Source: Fagopyrum homotropicum (taxonomy: Eukaryota; Streptophyta; Magnoliopsida; Caryophyllales; Polygonaceae). Taken from it: DNA of 64,000 bases. Each line of letters opens with the position of its first letter. Within the stretch, counting starts at the first letter, position 1. Position numbers and translations under genes: made by a program. The notes beneath the pieces were generated by a model. That model was not told the origin of the DNA and did not search any database. It saw only the letters and a program-made list of their open reading frames with translations. Shown here one piece after another: positions 11,140 through 22,100 of the stretch. The stretch is from assembly GCA_033239125.1 (NCBI GenBank), contig BSWB01000005.1, forward strand, positions 137,264,494 through 137,328,493, given 5' to 3'.

Positions 11140-13738
11140 TTATTCACAAGCGATTTTGGTATCAAAGCTACTGAGGCATATAGCAAATGCTTGGAACGCT
11201 GAGATAGGATAGCGGTAGTCCATAGTGAAGACATCTTTTCCAACTTTCCCAAACTGAAGGATGATCTTCTCATGTTCAGGTCCAGGAGGTTCATTTTCCG
11301 GGGAAGCAACTAACTGAAAATTCTTAACTGAAGCAACTGTCACCCGTCCATGGAAATTTAAACACCAACACTGAAGCTGATCATGCCACCTGGGAACCTT
11401 GTTCTTCAATACCAGAGCTTCATCTCTTTGACCAGTCAATGGCCCTGATATGTTATCATTTGTGCAATTTGATTTTGAGCGAGAAAATTCAAGGGACGAA
11501 AAAGAATCAAGTCTGCTGAGAGGTAGATCTGTTTGTGTAGGCGCCACACCTCCGGGTCTAATAGCAGATGACGGAATTGAACCCATTGTACACAGCATTC
11601 TTCTTGGACCCCTGATTCATATAGGTATGTTTCCAATGATTTCCAGATCTTACAATGAACATTTCAAAAGCACAATGACCAAGGACACATGTTCACGTAA
11701 TATCGGGCTTTAAAATTAAACTATGGAGTATATTGTATATAAAATGTTGTATAAATGGTACATAAATTTGGCTCACAGATTTTTTTTCACTAAGAGCAAA
11801 CATGTATGCATCCAAACGCTCCCTAAGTAACATCATTACATATTCTTCAAGTTTTTATATAGAACCAAGGGCAAACATGATTTATGAGTTGATATGTGAA
11901 GGCCACAAGCAATTTAATTGAACATGTCATACACTCATACCTTGAACCAAGAACATTCAACTCATATGATATGTGAGCTATATCATAATTGCCGAACGGA
12001 ACTCTGGGTGCAACTTGTTTCAAGCCAGCAAGCCTCGTGGAGTGGCTCTTTGTCATCTTGGCTCCAGGATGTGGCTGTTGTGCATCACATATAGTAAATT
12101 TGGTTCCCAGGAAATTTGATCTAGTGAAAGTGAAAATATAATTGTCAACTATACTGCAATCGAACTTTCCGTGGATCATTTTTCTAAAGGAAGTGTACAC
12201 CAACCTTAATTTCCCAATGTAGGCACCACCCCCTTTTGACATATCTCCAGGATGTAGAGAGACAACATAATCATTACAAATGGCGCGTCTAAACTTTCTT
12301 GCAGCAAGTATAAACTTGCCATCTTCAGCCAATGCTGCAAGACAACAATCAAATCTGTGCATTCATATTATCTTTCTAAAATTTCCGGTTCACCAGGACT
12401 ATGTTTGGCAAGATAATTATATGTTTATGCTCTCAAACAGGAACAATATATAATTATATTTTTTCTTCCTTCAGTGGCATACCATCATGTATCCACAACA
12501 CGATGTTTTCCGTAAATCAGCAAACATATGACACCATTCTGATATGAATTTTCCTCTATATTGTCCATCCAATGTTGTCAAAACATCATGCAAGCCTAAC
12601 AGCACTGGTGAAGTTCAAACTCAACCTATATCAAGCTTCTGTAAGTGCTGTCTCCTCCATTTCTCACAGTAACCCAGTATATTAGTCTTAAACAAAGCAA
12701 CCCTAGTGCTTGGCAACTTCTAATTTCTAAACCAACAAGGGAAGGAACAGTTAACTTCTAATTTCTAAACAGCTACTTTCGGTAAATATGAACATATCCC
12801 GTGACAGTTGAAGGTAAAGTGACTTAAGAGAATACAAGAAAATTTGTCTTGTGCATTGCAAGATAAATGTTTACCATTTGTCAAGCTGAGATAAAGATGG
12901 TAGGTCTGAGTGGCTCGATTCCGTTTAATGAAACACTTGATCATGCTTTCTCTAGGCCCAGGCTGCAAAATTTGTAGCAAATGTTTACATAAATTATTCA
13001 GAAACGATAAGTGGATATCAATATATCATACAGATAAAAAGCACTGCAAGTTTTTCAAAGTTATATTTTTAACCATCTGGGTTCTTCCTCAAGTAAACAT
13101 TAAAAAAGACAGCACCAAGAAAATATAGAACAAGACCTAAAACCATGTATGAAGAGAATAAAGATTTCCAAATCTAAATGGGGCATTTAGCCTTAGCAAA
13201 CTTCACATCACCTTTAACTGAAGTCTAAAGAATTAGTTTTGCAAATCAACTTTCAAAATTGGATTAATTTAACTAATCACCCAAGAATTATTGACATAGA
13301 AACACCAAACATTACACAGGCAACCAAAATACATGAAATAAATGAAGTAATTATAACAAAAACAAGTAAAGAACATTTGAAAACACAAACCTGCTTGATT
13401 GAGATGGGAAAAGTGAGTTTCCCAGAAAACTCAGGGGTTTTAACAATCTCCTTGATAGTATTCCTCCAATTCTTACACACACCAGCAGAAGCAACAACAT
13501 TGCTCCTCATAGGCCAACACCCTCCTGATACCTCTACCCTCAAAAGCACTTCCCTTAGAAGCTCTTGTGGCAATTGGGCCCAACAGCAGGTTCTATTTTG
13601 CTCATCCACGTCATCATCAGCCCTAGCCATGGCTGAGCTGTCCTGGACTACTCTTCTAGAAGGCCATGATCTCCATCTAAACCCACCCAGTTTCAGCTCT
13701 AACCCTTTTCTCTTAGAAGCCCCTTTAACATTATACAT
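11140..13738 (-). CDS. Tubby-like F-box protein (TLP)
   Basis: Five exons on the - strand: 13738-13391, 12962-12875, 12334-12205, 12120-11941 and 11611-11140. They join to 405 aa, a normal TLP length. The ATG at 13738 is the first in frame after an upstream TGA. A basic N-terminus is followed by an F-box (about residues 53-110, WAQLPQELLREVLLRV...). The tubby domain (about 117-405) ends in the family signature AICLSSFDTKIACE. TLPs tether to the plasma membrane through phosphoinositide binding and are linked to SCF ubiquitin ligases and stress signalling. The GKLRSNF stretch, part of the tubby lipid-contact region as I recall it, spans the exon 3/4 junction. Intron 3 (12121-12204) is only 84 bp, a multiple of three, with no stop, so its retention would add 28 residues there. 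Confidence 0.94.
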
Positions 13739-15164
13739 GTCTCTGAAAAACACTCAAAGTTCAATGTGATTCCTCAAAATTTCACAGAAAATGAAAGAAA
13801 AACCATCTGGGTAGTGCTGAAAGTGATAAATTTTGCAAGAAACGCAGAAGAAGAAGAAGAAGATCCGAGCAATTAGGTGCGAATTTGGAGTAGTGGGTAT
13901 GGTTTAAGTGGAATTTAGGCTGAAGAAAATGAAGAAAAAGTTAAATCTTCCAACTTGAAGATTGGAGATACGTTTGTGGGAATTTAGCGCGGTGTCCTTT
14001 TCATTTGGTCATTTTTTTTCTCTTCCTTTTTGATGCAAAACATACTCTTTTGCTATGAGTAGTATGTAATACGACTGTATTATGGTGGGTCTCTAGGTGT
14101 CCATCACCATGTCACAGAATATTTACAACCCAAACGACAATCACACCAATTTATATAAAAGTGCTATACATTACAATGAACCAAAGGGGGAAAAAAAGCA
14201 TCAAAGGAGAAAAAAATTGTTTAAAATTGTTAAGCAGACTTATGAGCAAGACTAATTAAACTCATTACCGACGTTGTTCAAAAAGTATTACACTCCTTTT
14301 CAGCTTTTCTCTGTCTAATTATTTGGAGTTTTAGGGGGAAAAGAAAGATATTAAGTAGCTCAATGAGTACGAGGATAACTCACCTCTAAATTTATATTTC
14401 AAAAAGTATTATACTCCTTATTATCGTTAATTAAATCCGGAGATAATTTGACATTGGGTCTGTTGGGTCTTGCATTATTTTGGCGAGCTAAAAGCGAGTT
14501 GAGTTAGGGTAATTCGTTTCATATTACAACCCTAGAAGCACTTGATCCAAATTGAACCGAATTCATTAATCCAAATGTTGCGTTTGGAGAAGAAACCCAG
14601 TTATACTTACTCATTCGATCAATCCTGATTGCTCACAAACCCTAGAGAAAATGAGAGCCTTACGTGGTGTTGTCATTGTTGTTTGCTTCTAATCAACTTA
14701 ATGCATGAAACACTAAGCCCTTGTTTGGTTCAAACTCTGAAAATGGAAACGGAATGAAAATAAATTTTGTTCATATGTATATTTATATTCATGATTTTTT
14801 TTAAATCATTCCTTGTTGTTTATAATAATTGTAGATTAATTTTGATACCCTATAGGCAGTTATAGGGAAACAAAATTGTGGAATGAAAATACATTTTGCA
14901 TGGAAAATAATAAAACATAACCCTATGGATAAAACTTTATGCATGAACAATGACATACAAATGACTTTATGCTAAAAAATAAAAATAAATAAAAGCTAAC
15001 TAGTTATAAAAATAAGCTATAAAACAAGGGGATGATTTTATGCTAAAAAATAAATAAAAACTAATCATGTCACCAATTTAGCTGGAAGTGAGACATTATC
15101 AGAAATAAAAGGTTATTTATTATCACTTACATTTTATTATTAAATACCGATCGGTGAATCATTG

Positions 15165-15165
<1 letters not shown>
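13739..15165. other. 5' leader and promoter of tubby-like gene, then spacer
   Basis: 13739 to about 13950 is the likely 5' UTR, with a short GAA/CTT repeat near 13848. Around 14718-14900 lies a degenerate copy of a dispersed repeat that starts near GTTTGGTTCAAACTCTG; related sequence occurs near 728-905 and 17811-17990. No gene is seen. Confidence 0.45.

Positions 15166-15253
<88 letters not shown>
15166..15253. repeat. (AAT)n/(ATT)n palindromic microsatellite
   Basis: An AAT tract switches to ATT near its middle, making an almost perfect palindrome of about 88 bp that could form a long hairpin or cruciform. Confidence 0.9.
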
Positions 15254-15254
<1 letters not shown>

Positions 15255-15771
15255 AACTAATTGGTTTAAACAAAATCACTTATAAAAATAAGCTATAGAA
15301 CAAGGGGATGGAGATCTAAATCCATAACTTTAAAAAAGTTTTAGGCAAATAGTCATGATCAATATCAAATCAATGCAAAAAAAAAGCACTAAAATAAAAA
15401 TAATACACTTTAATGTGAGTGTCAATTAGGGGGATTTTTTTCCAAAATAATAAGAAAGAGAAAAGTAATACTCACATTAGGTTCGGAGAAAAACTTATTC
15501 CGAGAATAGGAAGGAATTAGGGTCGGAGTAAACCCGCAGTTTGGAATTGCGAGTTTAAATGCATAACCCGCAGTTTAGAACTGCGGTTTCTTTTTTCTTT
15601 TTTTTTAGAAAAAGGGTAACCCGTAGTTTAAAACAGCGGGTTATTCACAATTAAAAATTAATTAGCAAATACAGCACTAAAAAGTAATACTCACATTAGG
15701 TTCGGAGAAAAACTTATTCCGAGAATAGGAAGGAATTAGGGTCGGAGTTGGTTTATGAGTCGGAGGTCACA

Positions 15772-15782
15772 GGTTCGAATCC
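15772..15782 (+). promoter_or_regulatory. Pol III B-box of a truncated SINE-like segment
   Basis: GGTTCGAATCC is a perfect tRNA T-arm B-box. The upstream A-box has been replaced by the duplicated end repeat, so this copy lacks a complete promoter. Confidence 0.6.
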
Positions 15783-15991
15783 CCAATCGTGCTGTATTTG
15801 CTAATTAATTTTTAATTGTGAATAACCCGCTGTTTTAAACTGCGGGTTACCCTTTTTCTAAAAAAACAGCGGGTTACCCTTTTTCTAAAAAAAAGAAAAA
15901 AGAAACCGCAGTTCTAAACTGCGGGTTATGCATTTAAACTCGCAGTTCCAAACTGCGGGTTATTCACAATTAAAAATTAATTAGCAAATAC

Positions 15992-16076
15992 AGCACGATT
16001 GGGGATTCGAACCTGTGACCTCCGACTCATAAACCAACTCCAATTCCGCTGTGCCACACTAACTTTGTAACTTAAG
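15992..16076 (-). repeat. tRNA-derived SINE head
   Basis: On the - strand an A-box TGGCACAGCGG (16056-16046) is followed 32 bp later by a perfect B-box GGTTCGAATCC (16013-16003). This is the internal RNA polymerase III promoter spacing of tRNA genes and SINEs. It is not a tRNA: no acceptor stem or cloverleaf closes. The tail continues through AT-rich sequence toward lower coordinates. Confidence 0.65.
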
Positions 16077-16977
16077 ATCAAAATTAAATATATTATTAGT
16101 AACAAAGCTAGAATTCTTGGGTTTAAATGTTCCACTTCATCGTATTTTCAATCTAATAAGTTTAACTCTTATTTTGTATATGTTTTTCCAAATAATAATT
16201 ATAATTTCATATTATTTTTTAAATTATATAAAATATTCAATAAAAATTATAACTCTTACTTTTATAAATATATTAAATGATATTTATAAGTCAATAGAAA
16301 GATATAATTATATTAAAAAATATATAAATATTTATAAAAAATAACACAAATATAATTTTACATTTGAATTATAATATAAAATTTAAAATAATTTTTTTCA
16401 TTAATGAAAACTATTTAATTTAAATATCATTTAATATAATTATATCTTTACTTTATTTGTGTTATTTTAATATAATTATTATTAAAAATTATATTATTTA
16501 TGTTAATTATAACATTAATTAATATTAATTTAATATAATTATTTTATTTATTTAATTATGATTTAAATATCATTAATTTAATATAATTAATGATATTTAT
16601 TTGTGTTATTTCATATAATTATAATATAACATTCAAATAAAAATTATTTTAAATGTTATATTATAATTCAAATTTAAAATTATATTTGTGTTATTTTTTT
16701 AAAAATATTTATATATTTGTTAATATAATTATATCTTTACTCTATTGACTTATAAATATCATTTAAATATTTAATATCTATAGAATTAAGAGTTATAATT
16801 TTTATTGAATATTTTATATAATTTAAAAAATAATATAAAATTATAATTATTATTTCAAAAAATATATACAAAATATAAGAGTTAAACTAGTTAGATTGAA
16901 AATATGATGTAGTGGAACATATTCTCACGAATTCTAGCTTTGTTCTAATGATATATTTAATTGTTATCTTAAATTAC

Positions 16978-17041
16978 AAAGTTAGAGTGGCACAGTGGAA
17001 TTGGAGTTCTTTGATGACTCGGAGGTCACAGGTTTGGAACT
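16978..17041 (+). repeat. Second SINE-like head, degenerate B-box
   Basis: A-box TGGCACAGTGG at 16988-16998, then the same spacer as the copy at 15992-16076 (GACTCGGAGGTCACAGG). The B-box is damaged (GGTTTGGAACT at 17031-17041). It lies opposite the - strand copy, on the other arm of the foldback. Confidence 0.55.
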
Positions 17042-17179
17042 GCGGGTTATTCATTTAAACTCGCAGTTCCAAACTACGGGTTTACTCCGACCCTAATTTC
17101 TTCATATTCTCGGAATAAGTTTTTCTCCGATCCTAATGTCAGTATTACTTTTCTCTTTCTTATTATTTTGGAAAAAAAT

Positions 17180-19167
17180 AGGGTTCGAACATAAGTTTCT
17201 CTTTCAAGTTCCAATGGATGAATTATGGAATGACATCAAGTTTATCGCTTTATCAGTATCAAATGCTCCTCCTTTTAAATAAAACTTACACCATAAACAC
17301 TTATCATTATCTCACCTTAGATTCTGTACCCAGATTCATTCCCAGTTAAAGCCGAAAATCAACCTGAGATCCGACTTAAATCTGCACAAGATTATCCCAA
17401 AAAGATTAGGCTTAATGGGTACAAAAAGATTAGGCTGATTTCGCTACAAGGGGATTACGAGGTTTATGAAACTTAATAAGATAAATATCATGGAGAATTA
17501 TAATATATTATAAAACCCCGCATTAATATTATTAATGTATGAGAATAATGAAAAATCATGTGAAAATTATAGAAACTTTGCGATTTTCATCATAAGTGTC
17601 GCACGGATCATATGTGATACATTTCAACACATGATTTTGGTTGTTAAAATATAACGTGGAAATCGGTCAAACAAACCTCTTATATTTTCGTTACTCGTTA
17701 GAGTTTTGACATGAGTATACCGAGATGACTCGAATTAAACCCGACTTGGACGATTGATTTGGAAGGCGTCTACATAATCTAGCGCATCCACCGTTCATCT
17801 GTGAAAACCCTAAGGGTCCATTTAGTTATAACTCTGTTTCCGAAGTTGAAATTTAGATCAGGTTTGATATTTGAATTTTATTAAAAACTAAACCACGAAT
17901 AGTAGATTTATATCTAAATTATTCAGATTTATATAACTATTTATAAACTTAAAAAGCAAATTTTTGTAATTTTGGTACACTATAGTCTATAGTCTGCGCC
18001 AAAATTACAAGCAAATTTTTGTAATTTTTGTAATCGGTCAAACAAACCTCTTGTTTTTGTAATTTTTGTAATTTTGGTACACTATAGTCTATACACTCTA
18101 ATCCTTATACACAAGCCGATAATTGAGATGCTCAACACAAGCTCGTTTATTAACGAGTTGAGCCTAAATTTTTTTTTTTTTCTAAAGTTTTAGAAAGTGT
18201 TCATGTTCAGCTCATTTAAAAAGTGAGCAAGCTCGAGCCGAGCTTTTCTGAGCTAAGCCCGAGTAGCTAGACCAATATAACGCTCATATAGATCACACAT
18301 AAACCCTTTCGTTTGATAAAATTCCTCCTAATCCATCAACCCTTTCTTTTATCTATGCCCTAATGTTTGTGGTATGGTATTCATATGTTAACACTCGGAT
18401 CTTAAGCACAATATTCCATGATCTATGATACAAAACCTAATATTCCGACCACTAGTCACATAATTTGCCCACAACACATTTACCTTTATTTATTAACTTT
18501 TGTTTATTCTAACCAAATCTTTTGGGAAAATTCACTTTTAAAAGATTGGAATCGGGCTGTTGCGGACCAAAGAATAGATTTCGCCACATCCATGATTCCA
18601 CACTCTAGGAGAACTACAATAATGGAAGTACACATACAGATAAAGAAAGAATAATTATTAATGCTCAAACTTATAATATACCTTTTCAATGTCGAAACAG
18701 CCATTTTTGGATTAAAACTCTAGGCCACTTATTAAAGATGTTAATAAGATAATTTGGGATTCAATAATGTTGATATATCAAATCCCACCAAGAAGCGCAA
18801 TAAGTAAAGGTGGGTTCAAGTTCTCTCCAACCAACAACAAAGCGTATGAGATGTTTAGGCTTATCCTTTGCTAAGTACTGTCGTTTTGGACATGTTCAAC
18901 GGCTAAGATCTCAAGATGATAAGAATGAATATGATCTCCAATAGAATTTGTGTTTCATAGAAGTTGTGCAAAAGGGTGTTCAGGGTCTTAAGATAGAACC
19001 ATTTGATTTTGATCTGTTATAGACAGCAAAAAGCCCACATGGCTGTGCAAAAAAGACCTAATATATGAACATTTCCTAACTTCCGCGGCCTAATCTCATG
19101 TAGGGGACTCTGTACTAGATTCATGAAAAATTCACCTCCAAAATTGGCAAAGTTGCATTGCGCTCGT
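17180..19167. other. Intergenic region with patchwork repeats
   Basis: No gene seen. It contains a cluster of short templated duplications at about 17955-18093 (see findings) and, near 18120-18260, a degenerate segment rich in GAGCTCGAG-like words resembling old transposon debris. The end of the region is the 3' flank of the zinc-finger gene. Confidence 0.45.
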
Positions 19168-22100
19168 CTATACAACTGGAACACTTCCATCGGTCTGCTC
19201 TACGCTTGCCAAAGGTGCTCCTGTGAACACGGGAATAATCAGCTCTGACCTTATTGCATCTAGGCATTTACTCCCTCAAAATTTTACTGCCCGTTATTTT
19301 TTAATTATAGTGCATCAATAGATATGCTGTTTACCAAATATTGTGAACCGGAGGTTGTAACACTGTATGTAATAATGGAGAAACAGACATAACAAGACGC
19401 ACGAAGCTATATTGCGGGGGCAAAGCTGTTTACCTGAATTTGTAGTGAGAGGGTAAGGCTTTGAGCTGTACATGTTTGTTCTCATTTCAGCAGCATTTCT
19501 TGGAGAGGTCAAGACATCATTTGCAATCAACTGCGGAAGACTGATCACTGGTTGGTGGCCCGCTGTCTGACCCAAAAATACTCCTGGATGTTCACCAATT
19601 GTTTGATTCGGATTTTGGGCAGAAGGCAAAATGTGCATGTTCGACTTCTTGATAGAAGAAACCACAAATCCATGTCAGTGGATGCATATTAATGAGCACT
19701 ACATAAGATTGATACCAAATATCAGGGTTGAGCATTGAAAAATGCCAGCCTCAGAACATAAGCTCTCATCTTTATTTTCCAAAATATTTCTCCAAACTCT
19801 TATTGAAGTTGAGATGAAATCATTTACCAAATTGGCAACTAGTGTTTTACATTGAAGTTTATTGATTAAATAGGAGCTGAACAAACCTCTTGAGCCTGTT
19901 TAACCAACTGCTCCTCAGAGAGAATCCTACTAGGAGAAATGATCTCACAAGTCATTAAATTTCCTTCTGGTACTTTTGGGCTTGCTTCATCACTACAGTG
20001 TCTTGTTGATCCTCCATGGTACATGTAACTTAATGCAGCACGTAGACCATTGTTTCTCTGCGAGTAGTATATTTTGGTTGCAAGAGGTGCTGGAACATCT
20101 GGTACAGTGATATAATAATCAGTAGGAAAACAAAGTTGCAAAATAGCTTAAAAAACGTCACAAGACATTCAGTTTACTTGGGGATAAAAAAACACAGGAA
20201 AATAAGTTATCGACTAACTTATCACCGAACCAGAGTGTAATTAACTAAATAACTAGACATTCACTACAGGGGGATAGGAAATATGTAATGGCTTCTAAGA
20301 AAATAGAAATTGTCTTACGGGTTAATGAACTCTTACTACTTAACCCATTGCAAACATCCTGTCCAGTTACTATACCATCTGACGGTTGTACTGTATCAGC
20401 AGCAACCCTACACAAGTAGAATGCAGCTGATATTATTTTGGGGACAAAATGAGGAGGTTAAGTGAGTATAGCCTTAAATATGCCTGTAACGCTTTAAAGA
20501 TACTGAGGAAGATAAGTGTCGGTGAGATATGTTGTTGCTACATCACAATGATTTAAAACACACACACAGCACATCAGAAAGTAACAACACCTTGATTGTA
20601 AACAGGCAACGCAAATGGCTATTGCTCTTCCTTTCTAAAATCTTGTTCTTTCTTATTTTTGTTAGATTTTTAAACTGAAATCAATGCAATGGAAAAATAC
20701 CAAATATGAGGAGGATCGTACAGAAGCACAGAGAGAAGTCTAAGATAATAGCTTCTCCATACTTCCTTGTTCTATTTTTCCAGGAGAAGAACTATTTAAA
20801 GGCAAGAAAGGAAACCGAAAAGACAAAATGACAAATAATGGTAGCCTAGGTGATAAAATCTCATACCTACAACATAGCAAAATAACGAGGCCTACTTTCA
20901 AAATAGCTAAACCAACAATTTTGGATTTCAACTTAGAATAAAACACCCATGTGCTAATTAAGCCAGCAGGATAACTACATATCATTACACTTAATCAGTT
21001 CACCGTAGCAGCATCACTAGCCATGTCAGCAATACAGTTAATACAAAAGGAAACCTCAAGGGCAAAACTCAATTGACAGCAATAAAACTGACACAATGCA
21101 AGTTGCAAAACCACATAACTCTGGGAACTTTGACGGTGTATGGAACATTACATTTTTTGTGGTCGGATGGAACATTACATTAATTTTTTTTAATTGCAAC
21201 AAGAAACTATGACATACACAATCAGAAACCAGGAAAAAAAAACATCACAATGAAAAAAAACATGGGCATATATGACTGAAAGACAAAATAAATTGTATCT
21301 AATTGGTTATACAAGCAATTTAGGGTTATCTCTTTTGGACGAAAAGTGCACATACAATTTTGGACGCTTTGATAGAGGTATTATCGCAGCTGCTGCGTCT
21401 TTGGAACTTGGAGTTATTAAACAGTTCCTTTGTGTGTTCTCCATATTTGTACGTCGTTGACCGTCTAAAGAGGCAAGAAGAAACTTAATAAAACACATAC
21501 CAGTTCAGGAAATTTGGTTACAGTATAACAACCACGTGAAAAGGTAAACAGAATATTATGAAACAACAAATTCATAAGGAGGCTACAGGGGAGGGGGGGT
21601 AGCAAAAGGTAAGATGGAAACACTGTAGTAAACAACAAACCAAGTTTAAAAAAGTTATTAGAACCCCAAGTTTGAAGCACAAAAAAACCATGAAAAATCA
21701 CTTTATAGTTAGAAACAGAAGGGAAAAGTTGGATGAAGGGAGAGAAGAAAGAAACTTCTGGTGTTGGTGTTTTCACTTTAGAAAGAAAAGGGAAGTCTAA
21801 GAGTTCTCTAACTTATTAATTATACTGAAGGAAAGGAGGATATATATTCTGCACAGTCTAAAAATTAGAAATGGTCAAAACATTTTTTAGAAATATGTCA
21901 TAGGCAAAACAAAAGGAGGTGGGTGTCCAGCTGTCTTTGGCGTCTGACAACCTAGGCACACCCAGGTTGCCTTCCCTGTACCTCCCCACAATTGACTCGC
22001 TTAATGCCAGGTAGGTGATGGCATGGTTCAGGCACTTGCCTAGGTGACGGCATGCCTCCTCACCTTTACAAACACTGATCTATATCTCATATACCGATGC

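Larger units (their letters stand above)
15434..17179. mobile_element. Long foldback element with nested inverted repeats
   Basis: A 1746-bp structure whose ends are inverted copies. ATTTTTTTCCAAAATAATAA at the left matches the reverse complement ending at 17179, and the match continues for more than 90 bp. Inside, a block at about 15450-15530 is repeated directly at about 15680-15750. A second, very AT-rich inverted repeat spans about 16105-16940, with arms of roughly 400 bp. Direct and inverted copies of a GC-richer motif, AACCCGCAGTTTAGAACTGC and variants, recur. No clean target duplication is seen; at most AGGG flanks it. There is no transposase. Confidence 0.7.

Noticed and set aside
13239..13769. 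176-codon open frame on the + strand
   Set aside because: Exactly antisense to exon 1 of the tubby-like gene; its openness is a shadow of that coding exon.
15992..16076. A tRNA gene
   Set aside because: A- and B-boxes are present but no acceptor stem pairs and the anticodon arm is disrupted; better explained as a SINE head.
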